From: Georhizobium profundi
GTDB lineage: Bacteria; Pseudomonadota; Alphaproteobacteria; Rhizobiales; Rhizobiaceae
NCBI RefSeq assembly: GCF_003952725.1
Contig: NZ_CP032509.1
Coordinates: 2,380,001-2,444,000, forward strand
DNA: 64,000 nucleotides
Direction of reading: 5' to 3'
Part shown: positions 10,342-20,156 of the stretch, one piece after another
How positions within the stretch are numbered: the first letter of the stretch is position 1
Layout of the letters: each line of letters opens with the position of its first letter
The notes under the pieces: generated by a model
Databases searched by the model: none
Told to the model about the DNA's origin: nothing
What the model saw: only the letters and a program-made list of their open reading frames with translations
Position numbers and translations under genes: made by a program

Positions 10342-10553
10342 GGTCCTCGGTAAGTCCTTCCATGCAGGGATCGCCCACGGCAATCCTAATTCAGGCCTGT
10401 TCCGGCCTCTTCCGGCGTGATCAGGGCCTTGGGTATCCGCCGTTGGGGCTCGGTTCAAGCCTTGGCTTGATCCTGCTCGTCATGGTAACAGCGGCGCACG
10501 CATCAAAGCGGCCGGTAGCGGCCCGTTCATCGAGGCAAAGGCGAAAGACACGC

Positions 10554-11264
10554 ATGGATCCACGTGACAGCAAGATCGAAGCCGCACGCGCGGCGCTCGG
10601 CTATGTGGAAGACGGCATGCGTCTCGGCATCGGCACCGGATCCACCGCGGAAGAGTTCGTGCGGCTTCTGGCCGAAAAGGTCGAGGGCGGGCTTTCCATC
10701 AAGGGCGTGCCGACATCGGAGCGCACCGCACGGCTGTGCATGGATCTTGGCGTGCCGCTCTTCTCGCTCGACGAGGAACCGGAACTCGACCTGACGATCG
10801 ATGGTGCCGACGAAGTCGACCATGCACTGCGCCTGATCAAGGGCGGTGGCGGGGCGCTGCTGCGCGAGAAGATCGTGGCGGCGGCTTCCAAGCGCATGAT
10901 CGTCATCGCCGATGCGTCGAAACTGGTCGACACGCTGGGTGCCTATGCGCTGCCGATCGAGATCAACCCGTTCGGCATGACATCCACCCGGATTGCAGTG
11001 GAAAAGGCGGCTGCGAAGCTCGATCTTTCCGGTGGCTTCACGATCCGCCCCGGCAATGACGGCGCCTATGAAACCGACGGCGGACACCACATTCTCGACG
11101 CATCATTTGGCCGTATTCCCGATCCAGAAGCGCTGTCCGCCGCGCTGCATGCCATCCCCGGGGTTGTCGAGCACGGTCTTTTCATAAATCTGGCCTCGGT
11201 GGCGATTATCGCCGGCGAAAACGGCGTTGAAACGCTGACGGCTGAGCAGGAACACAGGAGCTGA
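10554..11264 (+). CDS. rpiA: Ribose-5-phosphate isomerase A
   Basis: 236 residues from the ATG at 10554. It interconverts ribose 5-phosphate and ribulose 5-phosphate in the pentose phosphate pathway. The family motifs are present: [11 protein letters not shown] for phosphate binding, DGADEVD, the catalytic [11 protein letters not shown] and a PVEI-like LPIEINPFG. The order rpiA-DUF2059-gor is conserved in Rhizobiaceae, and the next gene begins 8 bases on. Confidence 0.95.
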   Translation: MDPRDSKIEAARAALGYVEDGMRLGIGTGSTAEEFVRLLAEKVEGGLSIKGVPTSERTARLCMDLGVPLFSLDEEPELDLTIDGADEVDHALRLIKGGGGALLREKIVAAASKRMIVIADASKLVDTLGAYALPIEINPFGMTSTRIAVEKAAAKLDLSGGFTIRPGNDGAYETDGGHHILDASFGRIPDPEALSAALHAIPGVVEHGLFINLASVAIIAGENGVETLTAEQEHRS

Positions 11265-11271
11265 TCCTCAC

Positions 11272-11859
11272 ATGGCAATCTCGAACGGTCTCTTTCGCGG
11301 TGCAGGTGCCGCCGCTCTCATCGCCTTCGCCCTGGCGGGCGGGACTGCGCATGCGCAGGAACAGCTGAGCGACAGCCACCGGGCCGCGGCACGTGCAGCC
11401 ATCGCGGCGCTTGGTGCCACCGACCAGTTCGACCAGATCCTGCCCGGTACGGCCGAGCAGCTGAAGGCGGCGCTCATCCAGAGCACGCCGAACTTCGAAG
11501 CAGAAATCTCCTCCACGATCGACGACGTTGCAGTTTCGCTGGCATCGCGGCGTGGCGACCTCGAGCGTGAGGCTGCCGAGATCTACGCGCGTACCTTCAC
11601 GGAAGAAGAACTGAACGCTATCACGGAGTTCTATACGTCGCCGGCCGGTCTCAAGCTCCTGGAAAATGGCATCACCGTCACGCAGGAGCTGATGCGTTCG
11701 GCCGAAATCTGGGCGACGGGTATCTCGCGCGATCTCGCCGTCGAGGCCGATGCCGCGCTCGAGCAGCGTCTGGGCGACCAGGCGCCGACTGCGGAAGACG
11801 CCGGCATCGATCCCGAGACCGGCACAGTGGCCGATCCGGCTGCCACCCCTGCACAATAA
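11272..11859 (+). CDS. Secreted DUF2059 domain protein
   Basis: 195 residues with a clear signal peptide cut after ALAGGTAHA (about residue 28). The DUF2059 core is visible as YARTFTEEELNAITEFYTS followed by PAGLKLLE. The acidic Pro/Ala-rich tail looks disordered. Probably periplasmic; function unknown. It lies between rpiA and gor, and a terminator follows. Confidence 0.9.
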   Translation: MAISNGLFRGAGAAALIAFALAGGTAHAQEQLSDSHRAAARAAIAALGATDQFDQILPGTAEQLKAALIQSTPNFEAEISSTIDDVAVSLASRRGDLEREAAEIYARTFTEEELNAITEFYTSPAGLKLLENGITVTQELMRSAEIWATGISRDLAVEADAALEQRLGDQAPTAEDAGIDPETGTVADPAATPAQ

Positions 11860-11887
11860 GCTCAAAGCGCACTAGATAAGATCTCAA

Positions 11888-11913
11888 AAGCCCGGCCAAG
11901 CGCCGGGCTTTCA
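11888..11913 (+). terminator. Intrinsic terminator after the rpiA-DUF2059 unit
   Basis: AAGCCCGGC (11888-11896) and GCCGGGCTT (11902-11910) form a 9-bp stem with a 5-base loop, followed by a short T-rich stretch. It separates the DUF2059 gene from gor. Confidence 0.75.
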
Positions 11914-11972
11914 TTTCACCGTCTCGGCGTCGGATACGCGGCGTCGACAAGACCACGCGCAGGATCGATCCC

Positions 11973-13361
11973 ATGGCTGAGTACGACTACGACCTTTTCG
12001 TCATCGGTGGTGGCTCGGGTGGTGTTCGGGCAGCGCGGGTGACGGGTGCGCTCGGCCGCAAGGTGGCGATTGCGGAAGAGTATCGCTATGGCGGCACCTG
12101 CGTGATCCGCGGCTGCGTGCCGAAGAAGCTCTTCGTCTATGCCTCGCATTTTTCCGAAGCATTCGAGGACGCCGCCGGATATGGCTGGTCTGTCGGGGAA
12201 TCGTCGTTCGACTGGCCGACGCTGATTGCCAACAAGGACCGCGAGATCGAGCGTCTGGAAGGGCTCTATCGCAAGGGGCTGACCAGCGCGAATGTGACGC
12301 TATTCGACAGCCGCGCCGTGCTCGTGGACGCCCACACGATCGAGCTCAAGGCCACGGGCGAGCGCGTCACGGCAGACAAGATCCTCATCGCCGTCGGCGG
12401 GTATGCCAATCCGCACGCTTCGCTGCCGGGGCATGAGCTCTGCATCACCTCGAACGAGGCGTTCCACTTGGAGACGCTGCCAAAGGCGATCGTCATCGCC
12501 GGCGGCGGCTATATCGCGGTCGAGTTCGCCAACATCTTCCACGGGCTCGGTGTCGACACGACGATCATCTATCGCGGCAAGGAAATTCTCGGCCGCTTCG
12601 ATGGCGACATGCGCCGCGGGCTTCATGCGGCGATGGAAAAGAAGGGCATCCGCATTCTTTGCCAGGATGTTTTCGCGAAGATCGAAAAGGGCGACGACGG
12701 CCGGCTCGTGGCGCATACCAAGAACGGCGAGGTGCTGGAGGCCGACCAGGTGATGCTGGCGCTTGGACGCGACCCGAACACGGAAGGTCTCGGGCTCGAG
12801 GCTGCGGGCGTTGCGGTCGATCACAAGGGCGCGGTCACCGTCGACGATTATTCCCGCACCAATGTCGAGAATATCTACGCTGTCGGTGACGTGACCGATC
12901 GCGTGCAGCTGACGCCGGTCGCCATCCATGAGGCCATGTGTTTCGTGGAAACCGCCTTCAAAAACAATCCGACCAAGCCGGATCACCACCTCATTGCGAC
13001 GGCGGTTTTCTCCCAGCCGGAGATCGGCACGGTGGGACTGTCGGAGGAGGATGCCAGCAAGGATCACGAGGAGCTCGAGGTCTATCGCGCCGAATTCAGG
13101 CCGATGAAGCATGTGCTGGCCGGCCGGGATGAGCGGACCATCATGAAGATCGTCGTCAATGCGCTCGATCGGAAGGTGCTGGGCGTCCACATCCTCGGAC
13201 CGGAGGCGGGCGAGATGGCGCAGCTTCTCGGCATCGCGCTCAAGGCGGGTGCGACCAAGGACGACTTCGACCGTACCATGGCGGTGCACCCGACGGCTGC
13301 GGAGGAACTGGTGACGATGTACAACCCGACCTATCGCATCAAGGACGGCAAGCGGGTCTAG
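11973..13361 (+). CDS. gor: Glutathione-disulfide reductase
   Basis: A 462-residue class I pyridine nucleotide-disulfide oxidoreductase that reduces oxidised glutathione with NADPH. FAD site GGGSGG near residue 13; redox-active Cys43 and Cys48 in GGTCVIRGCVPKKL; NAD(P)-binding GGGYIAVEFANIFHGLG; C-terminal HPTAAEELV with the active-site His-Glu pair. The GCVPKKL version of the disulfide motif separates it from dihydrolipoamide dehydrogenase. Confidence 0.96.
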   Translation: MAEYDYDLFVIGGGSGGVRAARVTGALGRKVAIAEEYRYGGTCVIRGCVPKKLFVYASHFSEAFEDAAGYGWSVGESSFDWPTLIANKDREIERLEGLYRKGLTSANVTLFDSRAVLVDAHTIELKATGERVTADKILIAVGGYANPHASLPGHELCITSNEAFHLETLPKAIVIAGGGYIAVEFANIFHGLGVDTTIIYRGKEILGRFDGDMRRGLHAAMEKKGIRILCQDVFAKIEKGDDGRLVAHTKNGEVLEADQVMLALGRDPNTEGLGLEAAGVAVDHKGAVTVDDYSRTNVENIYAVGDVTDRVQLTPVAIHEAMCFVETAFKNNPTKPDHHLIATAVFSQPEIGTVGLSEEDASKDHEELEVYRAEFRPMKHVLAGRDERTIMKIVVNALDRKVLGVHILGPEAGEMAQLLGIALKAGATKDDFDRTMAVHPTAAEELVTMYNPTYRIKDGKRV

Positions 13362-13459
13362 GCGCCGGCAATCATTAAAATTCGACATAAAATGGAAGTC
13401 CGACCGTAAGGCGGCGTCGTTAAGGTCACCCCGAAACGTCCAAAAGACGGGGTTGGGTG

Positions 13460-14512
13460 ATGCGTATTCTACGGAGATTTCGCCAGGAGAAGTCTGGCCA
13501 GTTCGGCATTCTGTTCGGGCTTCTGCTCGTTCCTGTCGCGGGAGCCGCAGGCCTTGCGGTGGATTATACCAAGGCGTCGAACATTCGCTTTCAGATGAAA
13601 CACGAGGCCGACAAGATCGCGCTCGCAGTTGCCGCCAACGGCGTCAATGCCGACGACGCGGCGTTGCTGGACGGGTTCAGAAGCAATCTGAGCGACAGGT
13701 TCGCATTCAGAGGCGATCTCGCCGATGTGGTCCTGGATGGCGAATGGGTGTCGATCAGCGACTTCCAGGTGACGGCCGCGCTGACGATGCGCACTTCGAT
13801 CGGCAGCATCCTGCAGACCGGGCCGGTCAGCATCGGCGCCACGAGCACGGCCCGTTACAAGGGCGCGGCTTACGTCTACACGGCTCCGAAGGTTGCACAG
13901 CTTGACCCCGAGGCATGGGATTATAACCGCGTCTCCGTCTATTGTTTCGATGCCCGCAAGGCCGCCGATGCCAAGGCCAATGCCGGTGGCGGCAGGGGCG
14001 GCTCTTCTGCTAACGGCGATAAGTCGCCCGGCCGCTCGCAGATGACACCGATCGCCGACAACAATGGTGGCCATTACAACGTCGAGATGCCCGTTTGCGG
14101 GGCAGGCGAGGCGTTGAGCCTGAAGCTCTGGAACGTCCGTGAGGCCAAGCATTATGGGGATGATCCCGATAAATCGACGCGGCGGCAATACACCTACTAC
14201 ACCGACACGGTGATCGAGAATGGCGTTGAAAGTTACGATCTAGGAGGGCTTCGTCTCGTGGAGACGGTGCTGTGCGATACGTTCGAGCAGTGCAAGCCGA
14301 AGAGCAGGGGCGGTGTCATTCCGGAAGGAAAGAACCGCAACCCGCAGATCTCGACCGCGGCATGCGCGCCGGGCAAGTTTCGCTATTATGGCTTCGAGGA
14401 CCGTCCTCCGGAGAATGGCGGCAGCGACCGCGATTACGATGATATCCGCGTGATCATCGAGTGTCCCGTCGAGGTGCTCGTTGGACCGGAGACGGTGCGG
14501 CTCGTTCAGTAG
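13460..14512 (+). CDS. TadG-like pilus-assembly protein with a DUF4114-like C-terminus
   Basis: About 350 residues. The N-terminus (FRQEKSGQFGILFGLLLVPVAG) is the TadE/TadG-type segment: short basic region, G-rich transition and one transmembrane helix, then AVDYTKA. The extracytoplasmic part ends in YYGFEDRPPENGGSDRDYDDI, an acidic motif resembling DUF4114. It is not in a tad/cpa operon here, which suggests a stand-alone surface or pseudopilin-like protein. GTG at 13457 is an alternative start directly before this ATG. Confidence 0.8.
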   Translation: MRILRRFRQEKSGQFGILFGLLLVPVAGAAGLAVDYTKASNIRFQMKHEADKIALAVAANGVNADDAALLDGFRSNLSDRFAFRGDLADVVLDGEWVSISDFQVTAALTMRTSIGSILQTGPVSIGATSTARYKGAAYVYTAPKVAQLDPEAWDYNRVSVYCFDARKAADAKANAGGGRGGSSANGDKSPGRSQMTPIADNNGGHYNVEMPVCGAGEALSLKLWNVREAKHYGDDPDKSTRRQYTYYTDTVIENGVESYDLGGLRLVETVLCDTFEQCKPKSRGGVIPEGKNRNPQISTAACAPGKFRYYGFEDRPPENGGSDRDYDDIRVIIECPVEVLVGPETVRLVQ

Positions 14513-14598
14513 AAGCTCCAAATCCAGCGCCTCGGGTTGAGCCGCGTACAACCGCATGGCATGAGCGCCCCGCTAACGTCGAACAGGAGCGGGGCAAC

Positions 14599-15249
14599 AT
14601 GCAGGATCGTCCGGTGGATGACGGAACGCTTTCGCGGCTGGCCGCGGAGGGCGCGCTGGTCGCCTATTTCGGCTACGGATCGCTTGTCAACCGCGAGACG
14701 CTGCGCACCCACATCGTCGGCGCGCGGCCTGCGCGCGTTTCAGGCTGGCGGCGCGAATGGCAGCCACGCCCCGACGCGGGGCTTGCCGCCGATCGCGCCG
14801 TGCATGCATCGCTTTTGACCGTGCGGCCTGCGCCGGAAAGCGAGATCGACGGGCTTCTGGTGTTCGACCATGTGGACAATCTCGCAGCGGTGGATCTGCG
14901 CGAAAGCGACTACCAGCGCCGGCACGTACCGCTCGAAACGCTGACGGTTATCGGTGACGGGGTGCCGGACGGGTGTCCGGTCTATATCTACGAGGCCGAT
15001 CCGCCGGAGGAGAGCCCGGAGGAATGCCCGATCCTGCAATCCTATCTCGATGCAGTGCTGAAGGGCTTCCTGCGCGAGCACGGGTTGGAAGGGCTTCAAC
15101 ACTTCATTCGAGGAACTGCGCATTTCAATACGCCGATCCTCGGCGACCGGGATTGGCCGATCTATCCCAGGGCAGTGAGCCTCTCGTTAGAAGATCGCGC
15201 ACTCTTCGATCGGCTGCTGCAAGAAAATGGCGCGCGCTACGTCGCCTGA
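14599..15249 (+). CDS. Gamma-glutamylcyclotransferase-fold protein
   Basis: 216 residues. The N-terminal YFGYGSLVN is the GGCT/AIG2-like substrate-loop signature, and the DLRESDYQRR block carries the acidic catalytic region expected for the fold. Proteins of this type open gamma-glutamyl dipeptides or related amides; the substrate here is unknown. The ATG at 14599 follows AGGAGCGGGG. It lies between a TadG-like gene and aroF without an evident operon link. Confidence 0.85.
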   Translation: MQDRPVDDGTLSRLAAEGALVAYFGYGSLVNRETLRTHIVGARPARVSGWRREWQPRPDAGLAADRAVHASLLTVRPAPESEIDGLLVFDHVDNLAAVDLRESDYQRRHVPLETLTVIGDGVPDGCPVYIYEADPPEESPEECPILQSYLDAVLKGFLREHGLEGLQHFIRGTAHFNTPILGDRDWPIYPRAVSLSLEDRALFDRLLQENGARYVA

Positions 15250-15270
15250 AGTCTATTCGTTGCGCGGCCT

Positions 15271-15299
15271 TTGCTTGACGCGTGCTTTGGGTTTATAAG
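15271..15299 (+). promoter_or_regulatory. Candidate promoter of the DAHP synthase gene
   Basis: TTGCTT (15271-15276) and TATAAG (15294-15299) are spaced by 17 bases, about 60 bases upstream of the aroF start. The -10 is good, the -35 weak. Prediction only. Confidence 0.35.
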
Positions 15300-15361
15300 C
15301 CCGGCTTCGAACGGCGGGCAGGTCATGTCCGTCGTCAGGGAAGAGCCGACAGGTGAGCGTT

Positions 15362-16741
15362 ATGGCACAGACATGGAACCCCGCAAGCTGGCGCGACAAG
15401 CCGATCCAGCAGGTCCCCTCCTATCCGGATATGGAGGCGCTGAAGACTGCCGAAGCGCGTCTGGCCAGCTTTCCGCCGCTCGTTTTTGCCGGCGAGGCCC
15501 GCAAGTTGAAGACGTCGCTTGCCCGCGTGGCCGAGGGCGAGGGCTTCCTGCTTCAGGGCGGCGATTGCGCCGAGAGCTTCGCCGAGCATGGCGCGGACAA
15601 CATCCGCGACTTCTTCCGCGTGTTCCTGCAGATGGCCGTCGTCCTGACGTTCGGAGCGCAGCAGCCGGTCGTGAAAGTCGGTCGCATTGCCGGCCAGTTC
15701 GCCAAGCCGCGCTCGTCCGACAACGAGACGAAGGACGGCGTGACGCTGCCTTCCTACCGCGGCGACATCATCAACGGCATCGAGTTCGACGAAGCCTCGC
15801 GCATTCCGAGCCCGGAGCGCCAGATCATGGCCTACCGGCAGTCGGCGGCCACGCTGAACCTGTTGCGCGCCTTCGCGCAGGGTGGCTACGCCAACCTCGA
15901 CAACGTGCACCAGTGGATGCTCGGCTTCGTCAAGGACAGCCCGCAGGCCGAGCGCTACCGCAAGCTCGCCGATCGGATTTCCGAGACGATGGACTTCATG
16001 AAGGCGATCGGGATCGATTCCGAGAGCAACCGCTCGCTCAACGAAACCGATTTCTTCACCAGCCATGAAGCGCTGCTGCTTGGCTATGAAGAGGCGATGA
16101 CGCGCGTCGATTCCACTTCGGGCGACTGGTACGCCACTTCGGGTCACATGATCTGGATCGGCGACCGCACACGCCAAGCCGATCACGCCCATATCGAGTT
16201 CTGCCGCGGCATCAAGAACCCGATCGGCCTGAAATGCGGACCGAGCCTGCAGCCGGATGACCTGCTCAAGCTGATCGACATCCTCAATCCGGGCAACGAA
16301 GCCGGGCGGCTGACGCTGATCGCACGCTTCGGCCACGACAAGGTCGCCGAGCACCTGCCGAAGCTGATCCGCGCCGTCGAGCGCGAAGGCAAGAAGGTCG
16401 TCTGGTCCTGCGATCCGATGCACGGCAACACGATCACGCTGAACAGCTACAAGACGCGGCCATTCGAGCGGATCCTGTCGGAGGTCGAGAGCTTCTTCCA
16501 GATCCACCGGGCCGAAGGCTCGCATCCAGGCGGCATTCACATCGAGATGACCGGCAAGAACGTGACCGAGTGCACGGGCGGCGCGCGTGCCGTTTCCGCC
16601 GACGACCTATCGGACCGCTACCACACCCATTGCGATCCGCGGCTCAACGCCGACCAGGCGCTGGAACTCGCCTTCCTCGTGGCGGAACTGCTCAAGGGCG
16701 GCCGCGACGACCAGTCCCGCAAGGTGGCTGTGAACGGGTGA
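15362..16741 (+). CDS. aroF: Class II 3-deoxy-7-phosphoheptulonate (DAHP) synthase
   Basis: About 459 residues. It condenses phosphoenolpyruvate with erythrose 4-phosphate in the first step of the shikimate pathway. The plant-type (class II) signatures are present: [25 protein letters not shown] (metal-binding Cys), [12 protein letters not shown], the W-SCDPMHGN block, [14 protein letters not shown] and [14 protein letters not shown]. The ATG at 15362 is preferred over GTG at 15353 because it has AGGTGA at proper spacing and gives the usual MAQTWNP start. Confidence 0.95.
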   Translation: MAQTWNPASWRDKPIQQVPSYPDMEALKTAEARLASFPPLVFAGEARKLKTSLARVAEGEGFLLQGGDCAESFAEHGADNIRDFFRVFLQMAVVLTFGAQQPVVKVGRIAGQFAKPRSSDNETKDGVTLPSYRGDIINGIEFDEASRIPSPERQIMAYRQSAATLNLLRAFAQGGYANLDNVHQWMLGFVKDSPQAERYRKLADRISETMDFMKAIGIDSESNRSLNETDFFTSHEALLLGYEEAMTRVDSTSGDWYATSGHMIWIGDRTRQADHAHIEFCRGIKNPIGLKCGPSLQPDDLLKLIDILNPGNEAGRLTLIARFGHDKVAEHLPKLIRAVEREGKKVVWSCDPMHGNTITLNSYKTRPFERILSEVESFFQIHRAEGSHPGGIHIEMTGKNVTECTGGARAVSADDLSDRYHTHCDPRLNADQALELAFLVAELLKGGRDDQSRKVAVNG

Positions 16742-16757
16742 GGTTGGGGCTGAACGC

Positions 16758-17351
16758 CTACTTTTCTGAATAAAGCTGGGCCGCTTCGACGAACTTTGCG
16801 TCGAGCGGCCTTTCTTTTTCAGCGTTCGATTGGACGACGTGACCATCCTCGATCGCCAGGACCACGCGTGCCCCAAAACCACTATTGTCGATCAGCGTGA
16901 TCTGGTCTGCAATTTCGAACGCTTCGGTAAGGCGTTGAAACGACGTGTCGTAGCGGCGCCGGATCGCATCCTCAGGGATGGCATGTCCTCCACGGCCCAC
17001 GCGTTCCTGTACGCGCCGGATGTGCAAGTCGGCGTTTTCAAGCGCCGCAAATATCAGGCGTATGCGGTAACCTAGAACTTTGCACCGTCACATCAGCCGT
17101 ATGGATTGAGCGCTGGATAAGGTCGTTTCGTAAACAAAACTCGTTCCATGAGCAGACAGCTATTCGAGTCGGGACAGGGCCAAACGTCCAGCTTCCATAG
17201 CGGCACTCTCGGGTAAACCTGGCGAGAGGCGACGCGCGATATCGTCGGCATTCACAAAAGGCAGGTCGAGTGCAAGCGCCTGATGGATGGTGGATTTGCC
17301 ACCACCGTTCGGTCCAGCAAGGATAATGCAGACCTTACTCTGCCGCTGCAT
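16758..17351 (-). pseudogene. Zeta-type toxin, inactivated by two in-frame stop codons
   Basis: The minus strand reads as one zeta-toxin frame of about 197 codons. The P-loop AGPNGGGKST lies at residues 12-21, then LPFVNADDIARRL. After ALSRLE there is a TAG (17160-17162), then, still in the same frame, HGTSFVYETTLSS (the expected GxSFxxETTLSS), a TGA soon after SIRLM, and then LGYRIRLIFAAL and HIRRVQERVGRGGH to the natural end. TAG for CAG and TGA for CGA would each need one C-to-T change. No frameshift is needed. Zeta toxins phosphorylate UDP-N-acetylglucosamine; this copy should be dead. Confidence 0.85.
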
Positions 17352-17571
17352 GGTTCGGCAGACGCGGTCCAAGGTGTGCCAGCAGACGTTCCTCGCCGAG
17401 CTTTCGATCGATCAGGTCTCGCGATCCGTCAGGGTATTCCTTGATAATACCCTCAGGATGCGCGGGATCGGTGTAGAAGATCGGTTTGCCGGCAGCGCGT
17501 CCCAGCTCGGCCGCGACTTCCCCGGTTCGCCTAATGGCCTCTTCCAAGTGTCGCAAATGCTTATCGGTCAT
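17335..17571 (-). CDS. Small partner (putative antitoxin) of the zeta-type toxin
   Basis: 78 residues from the ATG at 17571 (an in-frame start at 17592 exists; GGAG supports 17571). The C-terminal half, KPIFYTDPAHPEGIIKEYPDG, resembles the short proteins often encoded just before alphaproteobacterial zeta toxins. Its 3' end overlaps the toxin start by 17 bases, as in toxin-antitoxin operons. Unlike the toxin, its frame is intact. Antitoxin activity is inferred from position. Confidence 0.65.
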   Translation of the reverse strand: MTDKHLRHLEEAIRRTGEVAAELGRAAGKPIFYTDPAHPEGIIKEYPDGSRDLIDRKLGEERLLAHLGPRLPNHAAAE

Positions 17572-17630
17572 GGGGCTGCTCCGACTGCTCAAAGTCCCAT
17601 TCTACGCTCGGTCCACGGCTTTCGCCAATC

Positions 17631-18287
17631 TCACGCTGCAGCCGCTTCGGCGGCGACCTGGCGGATGGCGTCGGCGAGCGTTGCGGCGGGCTGGGCGCCG
17701 CTGATGGCGTATTTGTTGTTCAGGATGAAGCAGGGCACGCCCTGGACGCCCATGCGGCCGGCGTTTTCGATTTCGGCGGAGACGGTGGCGCGGTCGAGAT
17801 CGCCGGCGAGCATGGTGGCGACGACGGCGCGGTCGAGGCCTGCTTCCTCGGCGCAATCGAGCAGGGTCTGGTCGTCGCCGATATGCGCGCCTTCGGTGAA
17901 GTACTTGCGAAACAGGCTTTCGACGACCCGGTCCTGAACCATGCGGCCTTTTTCACCGGCCCAGCGGATCACGCGGTGGGCGTCAAGCGTGTTGGCAGAG
18001 ACGGGTATCGCGTCGAAGTCGAAGGGAATCCCTTCTTCGCGGCCCGCCTCGCGCACCCGCTCGTAGATGGCTGCGGCGCGCTCCGGCCCGCCGAACTTCT
18101 CTTCGAGATAGCGCGCGCGGTCCTTGCCCTCTTTGGGCAGCGTCGGATCGAGCTGATAGGGGCGCCAGTTGATCTCGACTGCGACATCGCCATCAAGCGC
18201 TGCGACGGCGCCTTCAAGCCGGCGCTTTCCGATATAGCACCAAGGGCACATGACATCCGAGATCACGTCGATGCGGATTGTCTTCAT
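17631..18287 (-). CDS. DsbA-family oxidoreductase, FrnE-like
   Basis: 218 residues of thioredoxin fold with the active site CPWC at about residues 14-17 (DVMCPWCYIGKRRLE), an inserted helical domain and the cis-Pro region GVQGVPCFILN. FrnE-type proteins are cytoplasmic disulfide isomerase-like enzymes; related ones isomerise 2-hydroxychromene-2-carboxylate. No signal peptide is seen. It starts 39 bases after the end of the upstream solute-binding protein gene on the same strand, so cotranscription is possible. Confidence 0.9.
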   Translation of the reverse strand: MKTIRIDVISDVMCPWCYIGKRRLEGAVAALDGDVAVEINWRPYQLDPTLPKEGKDRARYLEEKFGGPERAAAIYERVREAGREEGIPFDFDAIPVSANTLDAHRVIRWAGEKGRMVQDRVVESLFRKYFTEGAHIGDDQTLLDCAEEAGLDRAVVATMLAGDLDRATVSAEIENAGRMGVQGVPCFILNNKYAISGAQPAATLADAIRQVAAEAAAA

Positions 18288-18326
18288 GGTGATCGTCTCC
18301 TCGGATGCGCTTTTTGGGTTCGGCGC

Positions 18327-20156
18327 CTATTCGCCGGCCACGCGGCCGTCCCACCATGTGGGCAGCGTGTATCCATATATGGGTGTTGTTTCCGGCCGTT
18401 CGATATGGGCCCAACGTGCGACCCATTGTTCTTCGACGTGGTAGAGCGGCACCATGTACCAGCCCGACAGCAGCACCCGATCGAAAGCGCGAACAGCAGC
18501 GGTGAATTCTTCGTCGCTGCGAGCGTTGAGCATCGCGTCGATCATCGCATCGATCGCCGGGTCGGCGGCACCGGCGAAGTTGAAGGTGCCTTGCGGATCG
18601 CGCGAGCTGGAGTGCCAGCGCCAGTTCTGCTCAGCGCCGGGAGAAAGGGTCGACGGGTAGGACTTGACGATCATGTCGTAGTCGTAAGCGAGGCTTCGCT
18701 GCTGGTACTGCGCGTCGTCGACCGTGCGGATGCGCATGGCGATGCCGAGAGAGGTGAGGGTGCGCTGGTAGGCGAGCGCGAGTTTTTCCTGGCCTTCGTT
18801 TTGTGTCATCACCTCGAAGGACAACTGCCGGCCGTTCTCATCGACCATGCGGCCGCCCTCGATACGATAGCCGGCCTCTCGCAGCAGATCATAGGCGGCA
18901 CGCTGGCTTTCGCGGTCGCGGCCGGCGCCACTGGTGCGTGGCATGGTGAAGCTGCCGTCCATGATCGCAGGCATCACGGCATCGGGGAACGGTGCGAGTA
19001 GGTCCTTCTCCAGCGCATTGGCGGGCGTTCCCAGGCTCGAGAAGTCCGAACCCTGCCAATAGCTCTGCGTGCGCGTGTAGGCCCCGTCGAAGAGCGTACG
19101 GTTCGCCCATTCGAAATCGAAGAGCATGGCAAGCGCCCGGCGCACCCGTCGATCGGCGAAGATGTCGCGTCGCGTGTTGAAGACGAAGCCCAGCATGCCG
19201 GAGGGAAGCTGCGGGCGGAACTCGTCCTTGACGATCCGGCCATCGGTAACGGCCGGGAAATTGTAGGACCGCGCCCAGGCGGTGGGGCTGCCCTCGGGAA
19301 AGACGTCGAACAGGCCGCGCTTGAACGCCTCGAACTGAGAGCTCGCCGAGAGGAAATACTCCACCGTTACGGTGTCGAAATTGTCCTGGCCGCGTTTGAC
19401 CGGCAGGTCGCGGGCCCAGTAATCGGGGTCGCGTTCGAAGGTGATGCGCTGGCCCGGCTCGACCCTGGCGACCAGATAGGGGCCGGAGCCGATCGGGGGG
19501 CGAAGGGAAGAGCGGTCGAACGTTTCCGGATCGATCGCGTGCTTCGGCAGGATCGGGCTCATGGCGATCAGCAATGGCAATTCGCGGCTCGCATCTTCGC
19601 CGAAAGTGAAGCGTACGCCGCGCTCGCCGATTTTTTCGAGCTTGTCGACGAAATTCAGCCGGGTCGAATAGGGCGGGCGACCTTTTTCGGTGAGCAGTTC
19701 GAAGGAGAAGATCACGTCTTCCGGCTTGATGGGCTCGCCATCGGAAAAGCGCGCTTCCGGGTGGAGCTGAAACTCGATGAAGCTGCGCTCCTCATCCCAT
19801 TCGGCGGTCTCGGCGATCAGGCCATAGAGCGTGAAGGGTTCGTCGCGGCTGCGAAACATCAGCGATTCGTAGACGAGGTTGCCGTATTCCTGGTCGATGA
19901 CGCCACGCGCCGTGGTGCGCATGGACTGCAGGATGAACGGGTTGAGGCTGTCGAACGTGCCGACCACGCCATAGGCGATGCTGCCGCCCTTCGGCGCATC
20001 GGGATCGACATAGGGCAGGTGCTCGAAATCCGGGCCAAGGGCCGGTTCGCCGTGCATGGCGATGGCATGAACCGGTTCGGCGGAGGCAGGCGACAGAAGT
20101 GCCGGCAGGAAGGCGGCGGCAATGGCGAGCGCCACGGTCGGAGAAAAGCGACCCAT
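18327..20156 (-). CDS. Periplasmic peptide-type ABC substrate-binding protein (SBP family 5)
   Basis: 609 residues with a signal peptide ending around ALLSPASA (residue 27). The family 5 pattern follows: PYVDPDAPKGG near the N-terminus, FEFLLTEKG-like and PPIGSGPYLV, then a long C-terminal lobe. Within the family it resembles YejA-type (oligopeptide or microcin C) binding proteins. No permease or ATPase genes accompany it, so it is an orphan binding protein here. The substrate is not determinable. Confidence 0.88.
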   Translation of the reverse strand: MGRFSPTVALAIAAAFLPALLSPASAEPVHAIAMHGEPALGPDFEHLPYVDPDAPKGGSIAYGVVGTFDSLNPFILQSMRTTARGVIDQEYGNLVYESLMFRSRDEPFTLYGLIAETAEWDEERSFIEFQLHPEARFSDGEPIKPEDVIFSFELLTEKGRPPYSTRLNFVDKLEKIGERGVRFTFGEDASRELPLLIAMSPILPKHAIDPETFDRSSLRPPIGSGPYLVARVEPGQRITFERDPDYWARDLPVKRGQDNFDTVTVEYFLSASSQFEAFKRGLFDVFPEGSPTAWARSYNFPAVTDGRIVKDEFRPQLPSGMLGFVFNTRRDIFADRRVRRALAMLFDFEWANRTLFDGAYTRTQSYWQGSDFSSLGTPANALEKDLLAPFPDAVMPAIMDGSFTMPRTSGAGRDRESQRAAYDLLREAGYRIEGGRMVDENGRQLSFEVMTQNEGQEKLALAYQRTLTSLGIAMRIRTVDDAQYQQRSLAYDYDMIVKSYPSTLSPGAEQNWRWHSSSRDPQGTFNFAGAADPAIDAMIDAMLNARSDEEFTAAVRAFDRVLLSGWYMVPLYHVEEQWVARWAHIERPETTPIYGYTLPTWWDGRVAGE

